Counted from the stretch's first letter, positions 33,510-45,520 are shown. The stretch: DNA of 64,000 nucleotides from Hymenopus coronatus (GCA_030762935.1 CM060881.1:104952501-105016500); one strand, 5' to 3'. Numbers and translations: made by a program. The notes: generated by a model not told the origin, from the sequence alone.

Positions 33510-33700
33510 ATTGCTAATTATTATTATTATTGTTATTACTACGTATTATTATTATTTCTTATTATTAATATTATTATTTTTATTATAAATATGATTATTA
33601 ATATTATTATATAATTATTATTATTCTTAATATCATTAGCATTATTATTACTATTATTATCATCATTTATCACTATCATTATTATTACCATTATTTACCA
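33510..33700. repeat. Imperfect (ATT)n tract
   Basis: About 190 bases of ATT/TTA triplets with interruptions. Confidence 0.95.
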
Positions 33701-33971
33701 GTTTTCTTATTCGTCTACTTCGGCACATTTTTTTAGAGGTCAGCCGATTTTGACATCCACAAGTAAGATATGCTTCGTTCCAATCATACGGTCTAAAATT
33801 TCTATCCTCCACCGTTTCATAGATTTTAGCTCTGGTATTCGTTTCCTTCTTCTGAACGTCTACCAGTTTAAAATATTTAGATATCTATAGTTAGTCGTTC
33901 TTTTTTAAAGTACCCAAAATCAGCGTCTGCTATTCCTTCCTATCCGAGGTCTATGTTCGGGACGTAAAGTA

Positions 33972-34760
33972 CAAGTGGTCTAACATCGCCGTATTTCGTG
34001 TGTGTAGACGTGTGTTACAAGAGTTGCAGAACTCAACGGGGTACTTCCAAGTAAACGCCGGTCAGTGACTGCGTAAGCGGCAGTAACTTTCATTTTTATA
34101 GCGTTTAATGCCCTCTTAAACTACATACGGCACCGTAGGCGGTGACACTGATGAAACATGGAATGAAGACGCAGCAACGGTTGAATGCTATGGCGTGTAA
34201 AATTGAAGAACCCGGAGAAAAGCCACCCTGGCGCCGCTTTATCAACCACAAATTACAGTTGTGGTTGCTTAGGATAAAATCCGGGCCGCCTAGGTGGCAT
34301 ATCAGTGAAAGGAAGAAGAAATTGCCCACCTGGGTAGTGTGCTGGTAGCGTATCTGCCTCCAAAAATTAATAAAATAAAAAAATAAAAATAAAATACAAA
34401 AAATAATTGCGCTCATTGAAAGACAGTTTCCACACTTGCACACACATCCGTGATTATATATAAAAATAGTGTAAACAGACAGGAAAGATTGACACATTTT
34501 ACATTTTGGTTGCAGAGCCTTTATTTTTTAGTAAGTGAAGTCAGATTTTAGATAGAAAAATAAATAAAAAGTCTTAATTTCACAACTCAGTATACGCCAA
34601 TAGTTAGTTCTATAATTGGTATAGGTTATTCGTAATTAACTAGGGATTAGACTCAGAATTAAATGAAAGCATTAATTTTAATTACCCGTTGAGTTCTGCA
34701 ACTCCTATAACGCACAAAAAGTTATTTGCACACTAAATACGACGCTGCTAGGCCATCTGG
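33972..34760. mobile_element. TA-flanked long-TIR element, copy 2
   Basis: TA at 33970-33971 and 34761-34762 bounds an element starting CAAGTGGTCTAACATCGCCG and ending, inverted, CCAGATGGCCTAGCAGCG. The arms agree over at least 75 bases, including GAGTTGCAGAACTCAACGGG. The element carries a reversed SINE and an A-rich stretch inside. The larger copy is at 54136. Confidence 0.82.
34098..34290 (-). mobile_element. SINE S1 inside the TA element
   Basis: Reversed S1 body: GGCGGTGACACTGATGAAAC, GAACCCGGAGAAAAGCC, CAACCACAAATT. The head is lost. The next stretch, GCCCACCTGGGTAGTGTGCT at about 34324-34343, resembles an S2 head in + direction, followed by A-rich sequence. Confidence 0.75.
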
Positions 34761-34762
34761 TA

Positions 34763-35129
34763 TTTTTTGTTTCTATCGGTCTACCAGCTTTAAACATATG
34801 TTAGAAGCAGAATCGCTTTCTGGCATAGCCTCTAGCGTTCCTGTATATGATCTGATATATCGAATTTCGTATTTTTCCTCTCTCTCTCTCTATGGACGAG
34901 CCAAAAACATGACGATCAGTTGCATCATATATAAGCACATTCTGCATTTCATGTTCATATTAATTTTCCATTTCTGTGCAGTATATGAAAAAAACTGTCA
35001 GCTTAATATAGCCTGGAGTTCATATATGATATAACCACTAAAATCCCCTTGAAACCTGCCTAAAAGTTAAAAAAACAAATTTAACCTCTTCAATTTTTGT
35101 GTTATTTTGTTCCTTAAGGTTATGCATCT
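34763..35129. other. Unassigned spacer
   Basis: A 102-residue open frame (34726-35034) is domain-free and begins inside the TA element, so it is unlikely to be a gene. Confidence 0.4.
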
Positions 35130-35363
35130 GTGAAATTTTGAAAATACATAGTATTATAATCTTAATCTATGATATCATATTGTAATTTATACCAGTTATT
35201 ATACGCAATAATGTTGATATTTTGCCAATATATATATAACGATGCAAATTAGAATTTTCAAGCATTGGCAAAATATCAACATTATTGCGTATAATAACTG
35301 GTATAAATTACAATATGATATCATAGATTAAGATTATAATACTATGTATTTTCAAAAATTCAC
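35130..35363. repeat. 234-bp near-perfect hairpin
   Basis: Two arms of 100 bases (35130-35229 and 35264-35363) are reverse complements with about one mismatch near the outer end. A 34-base loop region separates them. The arms are AT-rich and without codons of interest. It could be a fold-back element, a recent inverted duplication, or the source of a long hairpin RNA. Confidence 0.97.
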
Positions 35364-35829
35364 CTTTACAGAAAATGAGTACACAGATAGTATTGTTATA
35401 TTATATTCTTTATATTTTCCGTTATTAGTGGAGCAAAATTCTTTTTTGTACTCTACTAAACCCTAGATTTTTCAATATTTAATATTTTACTGTTTAAAAA
35501 TTGTAACATTATTTGGAAAACGTAATATAACCATTTTCTTTAATGTGCTTTTGAGAAGAAGCGTTAAAATTTTGAGACTAATTAGTGAAAAATTACATCG
35601 TCTGGAAAAACTGTTGGAAAGAGTTTTGCGTTTTAAATTTGTGAGTGCCTATTAATAATAATGCGACTACTATCTACAGCTTTAGTTAATTTGTAGTTTT
35701 CAGTGCGCCAAATGGTAAAGTCAATATATTTTCTTAATATTTAGAATTCATATGATTTTATTCTAATTCGTAGTGGGTTAACTCGCCCTGTATTTGGGAC
35801 TGACACCCCGCCCCTAAAACTTACGGATG
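35364..35829. repeat. Segment repeated at 39890-40080
   Basis: 35570-35740 and 39905-40065 share TGGAAA-A-TGTTTGCG/TTTTGCG, TAGCTTTAATTAATT and GTGCGC-AAATGG blocks. This is a further dispersed repeat whose ends I could not fix. Confidence 0.5.
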
Positions 35830-36125
35830 CCTAGGAGTCAGAAGCCTGACGGCACGAAACCACAGAATGGAGAACCTGGAACGAGTGGTAGGCCCGTAGC
35901 CAGGCATGAGCGTGAGGAAGTGGATGATATGAAATGCAAGCGAAATGAATGTTAGAAAAGGCGATGATGGAGCAACTCGTGGAATGAGTGGTGGGGGAAA
36001 CTGGACACGGAGAAAACCGCCCAGACGCCGCTTCGTCCACTAAAAATCCTACATGCGGGTACTTGGGATCGAACCCGGGGCTCCTAGGTAGGAAATGAGC
36101 GGTCTAACCACTCAAAGCGCCGCTA
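35830..36125 (-). mobile_element. tRNA-derived SINE with S1-like head
   Basis: At the right, reversed, GGTTCGATCCC-type B box (GGGATCGAACCC at about 36066) and TGAGTGGTTAGACCG-type A box. The body shares GGAAGTGGATGATATGAA with 32835. The head is S1-like but the 3' body differs, suggesting a sister family. Confidence 0.75.
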
Positions 36126-36720
36126 TATCGTTTTATTATGAAACAAAATCAGTTTTTAATTTTTCAGTACTGCTTTACCTTAAAACACATTGACACAGAA
36201 AAGAATTTACGGATATCAAAGTCTCATCTATGATTTGACAATTTAAATCCCCCAAAAGTGGGATTTTTCAAAAACACATTTTCTTCAGGATCATTATTTT
36301 TAACCTAGTGATACTCATTAAGCACACAACTATAAATACAACTTCTGAATTTGGTCTCAGGTTTCAGGGTAAAAATGGTTCATCATGGTGACGTGGGAAT
36401 AGCATTCATGCCTTCCAAATTCTGGACCACCCGTTGTCACTTTCCGGTTGGTCAGGTTAAATAGTCGGAGGATTTTCGGGGTTTACAACCATCATAAAAA
36501 TATGAATGACAGGTGGAGACTGATAGTAAAGAGTTTGGGATTATTCAACCGATTACTGCGCTAGCTTAAAAATAAAATAGACGTTAAGAGTGCATGCATT
36601 CACATAGATATGCACAAATAAGCAAAATGGAAACACAAGAATAAATGATAATTCAGTTCTTGTTTTTAAAATGTAACTATGAAACGCATTTTTCTTTATA
36701 TGAAACTGAAAATTAATTCT
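36126..36720. other. Unassigned AT-rich spacer
   Basis: No repeat or frame recognised. Confidence 0.4.
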
Positions 36721-37390
36721 ACTTTCTCCAAACGTACCATGTACATTAAGTAGAGAAGGTATTGTATTCCACTTAAGAATTTCGATGTCACTAGTTCACC
36801 AGAAATACATATTTCTATGCCCCCGAGTCAAAAAAGAAACTTTTTATGAAAAGGTCTTTCAAGAAAATCCCAAACCTTTACTTGAAAAAATCTCGAAACT
36901 TTTTATTTTCTTAAAAATAGCTAATTGTTTAGATTAAAATGTAATTGTTTAATTATATTTACGTGGTAAATAAAAGGCATATCTTAAACTTTTGGGAATA
37001 GCTTCTGAAGCTTTCTTCGTCCTGGAGAACTCTTGCATATTCGGTAAACCGTAACAAATGTACTCATAATAACATAGCGCTTATGTTGTATACACTTTTT
37101 ATGGAATTAGCATTTTCCGAGATGTTCTTGTAATTGGTTTAAGTTTAAAAACTTTGAACACTTGTCTCGAACAGCAACTTGTTCGTTTTAAACTCTTTTG
37201 CTTTACTGCTGGTCATGCAAAGAGAGCTGAATTTCAATTTCATCGCAATTTAATCTGATGCAAGGAAATAAGTAATAAGAGTATTTCTGCCAATGTATAT
37301 CTCGATTAATAAGATGTAGATTAAAAATATTCTTTTATTATTATATGTTTTCAGAAAAGGTATACAAAGTCATATGAATAGAACGAATCA
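36721..37390 (+). mobile_element. PALT copy, strongly diverged
   Basis: Left end ACTTTCTCCAAACGTACCATG; the right arm of the palindrome is poor (TTAAGTAGAGAAGG). The TG tract is gone. It ends CATATGAATAGAACG. Confidence 0.72.
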
Positions 37391-38077
37391 TGTTTTAAAA
37401 TTACTGTTAAATTAAAAAAAAACGAGAACTGTTAGTTACGTTTTGGTTTGCGTAGTACAAAAAGCTATTAGTAAATTAAAAATGAAAGTAAGTTACACGC
37501 ATATTTCTATTTTGTGGTATAACTAAAGAAAATTTCAACTCATCATGTGAGTGAGCTTGTATGAAAGGTTTCAAGCCAAAGGTGAGTGTATCTCAAAATT
37601 AGGAAATTTATTTTATCATCTTAATCAATTAACAAAGGATTGATCTCTGTCATGCAACGTCCAATAAACATATTCATATTGTTGCACTCAATAAAACTGG
37701 ACAGGTACAACATAATGAATACGGTAAATACTAATTCCATTAAGCAGCAAAAGACCAACCCAAGAGATTTAGTTAATCATATCAAATGGATGCTAAAACA
37801 AGCGAAAGAAGAGTTTAATCTGCTTCTAATCAAATACATAGGAATCTAAAATCATTTGGTTGTTTACTAAATCTGAATGAAACATATCGACTTATATAAT
37901 CATTATATTTTGGAATTAGTAGTGCCAAAATAGGACGTAATTATATTCCTCATCTCCAAAATGGTTGAATTTTCAAAATTGAGTGTTGTGTTTCTTAAAA
38001 TCGGAGCATTATTTGAAAACCAGTATGTCCTTTTAAGAGATAGCAAAAATTTGTAAAAAAAAAAAAAATGGTAAAAA
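37391..38077. other. Unassigned spacer
   Basis: Small open frames on both strands, none with a domain. 37640-37849 is basic but featureless. Confidence 0.4.
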
Positions 38078-38868
38078 ATTTGATGTGTACCATTCACATG
38101 AGTTATTAACCCGTTCTACATAGAACTATTCTTACAAAATAGATTCTTTTATCTACTTCATGCAAATCGATATAAGCATTAGCAGAAGTGGTCTTTCTAC
38201 TTGATTACTTATAAGCTGGTCGGAATGTGAACAGTTGATTTTCGGTTCACTTTGCAAGGCCAGCAATAAACAAAAGCGAGATGAAAAATTACGTAATTTA
38301 AATTTGAAGGATTTCCTTGCCAATGGCAACAAAGATTAGCATGACACAAATTGTGTGTTTTAACGAAATCTACTCTTTTGTGTTGTATGTTTTTGTCTAT
38401 TTCATACGGTTTCCTAGGTAGGCAAATTTAAGCAAAATTCACCAAGAACAGACAGGCCTTCAGAAGCTATTTCCAGAAAATTAAAGATTCTACATTTTAT
38501 TTGTAAAGTAAATATCTATAATATATTATATTTTAATCACAATTGTTACACCAATTTTTTTGAAAAAAAATATTTAAAAAATTTCCATATAAATGGTAGA
38601 TCGGGTTGGGGTAATTTCCTTGGAAACCTTCGTGTCGCATCCTTAGAAGTTCAATACAACTTTGGTATTTAACGGTGTTTTAGTTTTTGAACTATTCTGT
38701 CGACAGATACACACACACATACACGGACTTTTTCTAAAAATGCTTTTTGGACTCAGGGAGCCTCAAAACATATATTTTCGGTGACATCTCTGTATAGAAA
38801 ATTGTGGGTGGAATCCAATAGCTTCTCTATATACTATGTACATATTACGTGAAGGGAGAGTAAAAGTA
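38078..38868 (-). mobile_element. PALT copy, first of a head-to-tail pair
   Basis: Begins at an A-run with TTTGATGTGTACCATTCACATG and ends in a degraded palindrome (TATATACTATGTACATATTACG) followed by AGTAAAAG. The next copy begins two or three bases later. Confidence 0.85.
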
Positions 38869-38870
38869 TG

Positions 38871-39890
38871 ATGTGTTCCATTCACATGACTTTCTGTAGA
38901 TCGCTGTAACACATTATTGTTAAAAAGCATATTTACTTTGTGATAATCTAGACAAACATTAGCGGATATTTTCTTAATTATTTGCTTCCTTGTAAGTAAA
39001 AGTAAAATAAGAACTAGATAAAACCGACTGTCAAGAATCTCTTAAAAGCTGGTTACCATGTGGTATAAATCCGTTTCTATGCAGGGTCAGGAGTTAACAG
39101 GTTTTCGCGTGAGAAAAATTCAAGTATTTTAAATCTGATACAAATGACAAGAAATATGTCAGAATGGTCAATTCCACGAAAAATGTATCTGACATAGCAT
39201 TGTGTGTTTTAACGTGATCTACATTTTTGGTACAATAAGTTTTTGTCTATCTCTTACGGTTTACCAGCTACATAAAATTCGGCATAATTCATTCAGAATA
39301 AAGGGGTAATTAAAAGCTATTCCCAGAAAATTCAAGCTATTCATTTTGTATACATATATTTAATATACGGTATTTTAATCAAAATTGTTAGAGCCATTTT
39401 TGAGAACTATCTTTAATATACGGTATTCTAACCAAAATCGTTAGCGACATTTTGGAGAAAATAAAAATGTTCCAAACTTTTTCCACATAAAGGGTAGTTG
39501 GGAGGATATTTATCAAAATATTCCTATCATGTCCCTGGTAGATGCTAAATTTAAATACCAAGTTTGGTATTTTACCGACTTTTTATTTTTGAGTTTACAG
39601 ACACACGGACACACACACATAAAAATGCGTTTTTTGGATACAGGGGACCCTAAAACGTGTATTTACAGTGGAATCTCTGTATAGTTTTCAGACATACACA
39701 TAAAAATGCGTTTTTTGGATACAGGGGACCCTAAAACGTGTATTTACAGTGGAATCTCTGTATAGTTTACAGACATACACATAAAAATGCGTTTTTTGGA
39801 TACAGGGGACCCTAAAACGTGTATTTACAGTGGAATCTCTGTATAGATTTTGGGTGGAATCCAATATCCTCTCTATACACCATAGAAAGA
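38871..39890 (-). mobile_element. PALT copy, second of the pair, with an internal triplication
   Basis: Starts TATGATGTGTTCCATTCACA directly after the previous copy's end. Carries a doubled AATATACGGTATT block at 39355-39430 and an 81-bp triplication near its end. The final palindrome is mostly lost (TATACACCATAG). Confidence 0.85.
39600..39845. repeat. 81-bp tandem triplication
   Basis: CGTTTTTTGGATACAGGGGA begins at 39628, 39709 and 39790. Copies are essentially identical over ACATAAAAATGCG..GGAATCTCTGTATAG. It covers the tandem tract and the segment next to the palindromic end. Confidence 0.97.
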
Positions 39891-41119
39891 TAAAAATGCC
39901 AGTTTTGGAGCATTTTGAGAATTAAAGAGTGTTGGAAAATGTTTGCGAGAAAAGGAAAATTAAGTTTGGTGTGCTTATTCATTAGGATAAGCTTCTCCAT
40001 TTGTAGCTTTAATTAATTGGTAGTAAAAGTGCGCTAAATGGGAAAACGATATATTTTCTAACGTTTAAAACTCCTTTTTTTTTATTATGAACACATTTTT
40101 ATACAAATGTTCACAGTCTTTAGTCAAATTTCACAGATGCATCAGCTGTTTCTTTTGGCATGAATGCTTTACATGCATTTCAGTTCAGCACTGTTTTATT
40201 ATTTAGTTCACAAGTAGGTACTATAAGGTTGACGTAAACTGACCATATGTAGCGGATCGGACTAAAGCGTAAAACTTCAGCTATAGCTGAAAACATGACG
40301 TTTTAAATGTTTAAAGTCGAACTTGTTCGATCGATTGCCTCAGGCTCTCGGACATTCCAATCAGAATTAGAGCAACCTGCATCAGCATTTACTTACACAT
40401 TCAATTATGATCTTTATTTGCTTTTGTTTGCGTAAATTATCGTTGTAATATTACTTATCATTAGGAAAACATCGGATATATTTCTGTTCCTTAATAATTA
40501 ATTTTCAAAGTTTTTCAGTAACTTGCGGAAAAACTGTTTTATATCTTTTGTTCCTCTTAATATATCGCTGCAATACACGGTGAGTGATATTTTCGTACTA
40601 GTCACGTATAGACAAGAGAATCTAGAAAATTATATGTCAGTCGCATGTTTTGTGAAGATCTATGTTTATGTTACATAGTGTTTGCGTGATCTAATGAAAA
40701 ATAAAATAATAAATGAACGGTCACGTAGCGCTTGTAAGACTTATTTAAACTTTGGGAATTATTCGCACACTAAAAGTGAATATTCACAAAACAATTAATT
40801 CCATAAAAATTTTGTTTGTTGTGTTTTCTAAGTTATAATATACTTTTTCTGTTTCTTGTAGATTTTAGTAGTATGCAAAAATGGAGCGAGTATAAAGAAA
40901 AACCTGTACACAATGTGCATAGTATATTATACACATCATATTATAAATGTATATCTTAATTCATATATTAAATGAAACGTATTATATATTAAATATTTGG
41001 AGTAAAACATCAAACAAAAGCTGTACCTATAAAACTTAGTTTGAAATGTAAATATTCCATGCTCTTTTAAAAAGTATCTCGTTCAAGTAACAACATTGAT
41101 ATTTATTTGATATTTTGTT
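39891..41119. other. Unassigned AT-rich sequence
   Basis: Includes the segment shared with 35570-35740. 40080-41110 has no frame or repeat I can place. Confidence 0.4.
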
Positions 41120-41594
41120 ACTTTCTCTAGCCCGTATGTACAATGTTTACAGTGGATAGAGGAGGGATTGTATTCCAACAAAAAATTCAATACCGAAATT
41201 TTACCGGAAATATATGTTGTAAGGTCCCTTTAGTCCGAAAAAATACATTTTTAGAAATAGGTATATGTGTGTGTCTGTCTATCTTACCGTGTGTTGTCTG
41301 TGGACAGCTAAGCTCAAAAACGAAAGGTCGGTTGGAAGTTTAGTATCCTCGACACGACACAAAGATATTCAAGTAAATCCCCCCGTCCCCAACTACCGTT
41401 TGCATGAAACATTTTTATTTTCTAAAAAATGACTCTAAATATTTTTATTAAAATACCGCACATTAAAGACATTCATATTACAAATGAAATGTATATTTTG
41501 AATTTTTTGAATTTTCTGGAAATAGCCTTAGAAAAACTATTTATTCTGGATGAGTTTTGCAGATTTCTACACAATGGTTAAACCGTAAGAGATG
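41120..41594 (+). mobile_element. PALT copy, right half missing
   Basis: Left end ACTTTCTCTAGCCCGTATG with a damaged palindrome, GTGTGTGTCTGTCT tract, blocks up to GGTTAAACCGTAAGAGATG, then unrelated sequence. Confidence 0.8.
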
Positions 41595-41767
41595 TTTTGC
41601 TGAGGCATCGCTTGGTGAAGCCCATCATGCTCCCCGCCAAGCTGCCAAGAGTAAATGTCGAATTGCAAAATAAAGGAACATCAATCTCGACATCGATGAA
41701 CAAATATACAGATGCAAGGTGCTCAAAGAGATGACAGTCAGTGTACGGATCAGAAGGGCAATGGACA

Positions 41768-42045
41768 TACCCTCCATGGTGTAATGGTTACCATGTTAAC
41801 TTCATAATACCAAGATCGCGGGTTCAAACCCGGAGTAGGACAATGGAGTTTTTCGGGTGTAAAAATCCTTAACATGGCTTGTTTCGGAAGGGAAGTAAAG
41901 CCGTTGGTTCCATCTCGTAGATTTACGGCACATAAAAGAACCTCAAACCTGATAGAAAGGTCTCTGAGCAATATTAAGCGGCCTTTCACTCCCAGTGTAG
42001 AATGAGACGCTGAGAACCACAGTGGTCCATACATAATAAGCTGCA
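41768..42045 (+). mobile_element. tRNA-derived SINE, family S3
   Basis: Head CCCTCCATGGTGTAATGGTT with B-box-like CGCGGGTTCAAACCC. The body has GTAAAAATCCTTAACATGGC, TTTACGGCACATAAAAGAAC and GTCTCTGAGCAA, ending GAGACGCTGAGAACCACAG. Confidence 0.85.
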
Positions 42046-42218
42046 TTCACAATTAGGGCGGAACATTATCTTATGTTTAAGCACAAATATATTAAATAAT
42101 TTAAATACAAATTACTACTGCCTACATTTGAGGAAGCTGTACATTCTATATTATACAGTATGATTAAGTAGTAACAAATGTTTCCTTTTAAGCTTCTATT
42201 TTTACTTTCCCTACCATT

Positions 42219-42515
42219 CTCTCCTTAGCGCGGTGGTAGCGTGGCTGCTACTGGCGTGGGGAATTTTCCCCCGCTGGGTGCTCTTAGCCTCGTAAGATCT
42301 CTGAGGGGGCCAATCAAGGAGCTACTTGCGGGTCTAGACCGCGAAGACCGCATCAACCGGCCGGGAGAGACTCGAGGCGCTGATCACATCTCACCCTCCA
42401 ACACTGCACCCCAATCATGACGCCTTCAGGGCGAAATGGGGAATGCAGCGGCCGGAATGTAGGCCAAGGTCCCTTGTGGACAGCCGTTAATGAACTACAG
42501 AGTGTTAATGAACTA
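42219..42515 (+). repeat. GC-rich island, probable SINE-like repeat
   Basis: About 300 bases far richer in G+C than the surroundings. It begins TTAGCGCGGTGGTAGCGTGG, which has an A-box-like look, contains CTCTGAGGGGGCC and CGCATCAACCGGCCGGGAG, and ends with a short direct repeat, GTTAATGAACTACA twice (42485-42515). The end repeat and tRNA-like start favour a retroposon; it is seen once in this window. Confidence 0.5.
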
Positions 42516-42869
42516 CACCGAAATAATTTGCGAGATTGTGCACGTGACTGATATAAGTTATTTGAGATGGGCGATGCATGGTCCCCGGATAAACACAACG
42601 CAACTACATAGCAACTACATTGTGTGGGTATCAGGTACTGATAAGTCGGTGTTAAAGCAAATCATTTTGAAAAAATGGCTTAGAATGTCTTTAAAACTGC
42701 TGCCAGAGTATAGAAATATCGATTTTTAGTAGCTCGTTACTAGCGTTCTCAAGATTTAATGTCGCAAAAATCTGTAAAATCTCGAACTAATTGCTTGACA
42801 CTGCGACACTGAGCATTCATTAACACGTTCTTTGAATTATGTAGCCTATTCTGGAGGTATTTTTTTCAA

Positions 42870-43060
42870 CTGCTCTGGTGACTTAATGCGTAACGTGGGA
42901 AGCTGCTATCCCAAAGGTCATGAGTTCGATTCCTGTCATACAGTAAATATTCTTTATTATTTTTTTTATTCCAGTCGAAATGCCGCGATACGTGAACGAG
43001 ACCCGAACTCGGAAACTATCTTTCACTTGAAAGACACTATCATAACCACTACGCTAGAGA
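42870..43060. mobile_element. Two opposed tRNA-like heads
   Basis: Forward unit 42873-42945 has a B-box-like GAGTTCGATTCC. Reverse unit 42975-43060, read on the minus strand, has TAGCGTAGTGGTTATGATAG and GAGTTCGGGTCTCG. A T-rich stretch separates them. They look like two SINE heads inserted tail to tail, not tRNA genes: no plausible full cloverleaf with acceptor pairing is seen. Confidence 0.5.
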
Positions 43061-43469
43061 TGTACGCTGTAATATGTCCCTTCGTTTTTCGTGTTATGCT
43101 CTCGAATGGTTGATAAATTAGCCAGTGGCATACTGGCACTTCAGAAACCTATAGCCTTTACTTCGAAATTTCAATCAACAAGTCATAAGTATCCTATATC
43201 AAATTACTTATTTAAGTAATCTACATATTCTGTGAAAACATTTCGGTATAATTCATTAACACCCTGTATAAAAGCTCTAGTACCGGTTGACTCAAATGCA
43301 CGTATTTGGCAAGTGCAGTTATCCCTTCGTGAGTTAACAGGGTTGAGGAATATATCGGGAGTCATTTGAAGTAAAAACGGACGTTCTTCCTTTTACCGCT
43401 CTTGCTTATCAGTGAAGATGGTGATGGATAGCGCATATTGAGAGGGTCACTCCGGCTGGTTCTTTACTG

Positions 43470-43530
43470 GTGGGTTTTTAACTTGAAAGAGTTCTGCAAA
43501 CTTCAAATACGGAGCAGTTGGGCCACCTGA
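43470..43530. mobile_element. Right end of a TA-flanked long-TIR element
   Basis: GAGTTCTGCAAACTTCAAATACGGAGCAGTTGG.. and GGGCCACCTGA are followed by TA and PALT sequence. It matches the right ends at 34760 and 55636. The left end was not found. Confidence 0.65.
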
Positions 43531-44334
43531 TATTCCAGTCAAAAATGTGGTACCAAGACTTCACCGGAAATGCACGTTTCTACGAGTATGATCGATAAAT
43601 AAAAAAAAATCCGTGTTACCAATGTGCGTATTTGTTTTTATCTACAAAATTAAAAATAAAAAGGGAATGAAAATTTCTTCAAAAAAATAAGAATAAATTA
43701 TATTTTTCTCTGAACAGCACACATCAGAAACGAAACCTGATATTCAAGTTCAGTACTTTTCAGGAATGTGACACGAAGATTTTCAAGAAACTTATTCATC
43801 CCCATCTTACTATTTACGTGAAACATTTTTCTAAACATTTTAATTTCTCAAAGTGATCATAATGATTTTGATTGAAATGTCATATGGTTAAACTTGTTTA
43901 TGCTAAATGCAATGTATAACTTGAATATACTAGTAATGGAACCTGAAGTCGTATTCATTCTGGATGACCTTTGAATAACAGGTAATGCATAACAATAACA
44001 TCTCGCTACACAACAAATGTAGATCTTGTAATGACAATACAGTTTTGTGGAGTCAGCCATTTTAGAGATATTCCTAGCTGTTGGTTTCAGTTTTAAAATA
44101 TTGTATTCACCAAATGGAAAACCGTTATTCGTTTTTTTTTCCTTCTCCTGATCAAGCAGAGAGAACGCAATGTCAATGTATCAAATAGAGGTCGTTTAGT
44201 CCCGAGTATTTTCTTACTCCCATTTACTTACAAGGAAGAACGTATTTCTTCAAAGTGGATAGAAAAGTAAGCTTTTGCAAAATTAGTTTCTTGTAGAACA
44301 GGTGGAGAATATCATGTGAATGTAACGCATTCGA
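43531..44334 (+). mobile_element. PALT copy, left end replaced by a TA element
   Basis: Starts at TATTCCAGTCAAAAATGTGG, just inside the palindrome, and runs to AGAATATCATGTGAATG and CATTCGA before five Ts. The tandem tract is replaced by an A-rich stretch. Confidence 0.8.
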
Positions 44335-44949
44335 TTTTTAATAGATAGGATGTTAACGTGTATAACGCGATATCACGTGGGCAATTTTAAAACTATGCAG
44401 GCGTGTGTGTGTATGTGAATGTGTATTTGAGGAGTGTCTGTATGTATTGTGGGTATGTGCAAGTGGGTTTGTTTTACTTTATAATTAAAAACAGTGGAGC
44501 CGATTGCTATTTCATTTGGTATTGATAGCATAAACTGTGACCTTTGAAATTAAATAATAATGGAAAGAAAATAAATCTCATGTGTAGTATTTATTAGACT
44601 TTCTATGCATTGCCACTTATTTATATACAGTTATTACAAATTATTCGTGTAACCCTCATTTGTATATCTTCTTAATGTTAATTGAGATAAACGTTTGCAG
44701 CAAAGCTTCATTAACACACTTCGTTTTAGTAGGTATAAGGCAAGCAATAGTCAAAACATTAAAAAGCAAACACTATATTTTGGCTTTGAAACTCCATATC
44801 TTTCATACCCTCCGGGAAAAATCCGAATGGTGCCGGCACTACTACTATTACTGCTACTGATATTATTATTATTATTATTGTTATTGATATTGATATCTAT
44901 ATTGTTATTATGATGATTTTAATTATTATCGTCGTCGTTGTTATTGCAT
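44335..44949. other. Unassigned sequence with (TG)n and (TTA)n
   Basis: TG/TATG-rich near 44404-44430 and a TAT/TTA triplet tract at about 44860-44940. Open frames across the triplet tract are artefacts. Confidence 0.5.
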
Positions 44950-45520
44950 TAAAGGATTCGAAAAAAAAAGATAATTTCCCATTTGTGAAAAGTTTAAGAA
45001 GGTAGCAGAAAATTGAATCCAATAATATGGAATATCTAGGAAACGTTTAACACCACAAAAGTGTATATGACATGTGTTTTAAACAAAATCTACATTTGTT
45101 TGCTTGATAATTTTTGTATACCTCTTACACTTTACTAGCTATACAAAATTTGTACAAAAGTCATACCCGAAGATATTCCCAGACATTCAGAATATAGTTT
45201 TCGTTTGCCATAAAAATATCTTAAACATGTGGTATTTGAATTAAAATAGTCATTTTTAGAAAATAAAAATGTTCTAAAAACTTTCCATGTAAAGCGTAGC
45301 TGTGTATGGGGGGGGATTTTCTTGAAAGTCTTCGTTGTTACATTCTTGGAAGACACTGAACTGAAAATTTTAGTTATGCTGTCCAAATGCACTCAAACAC
45401 ACATATTATACCTTTTTTCAAAACTGCTATTTGAATTCAGAGGACTCCAGAACATTTATTTCCGGTGAAATCTGAATATCAACGTTTTGGGTGGATTATG
45501 TACGTGCTAGAGAATGTAAA
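44950..45520 (-). mobile_element. PALT copy, both ends damaged
   Basis: Starts at TTCCCATTTGTGAAAAGTTT and runs through the middle blocks to a trace of palindrome (TATGTACGTGCTAGAGAATGT). Confidence 0.75.

Noticed and set aside
44695..44913. Leucine-rich small protein
   Set aside because: The leucines come from a TTA/ATT triplet tract.
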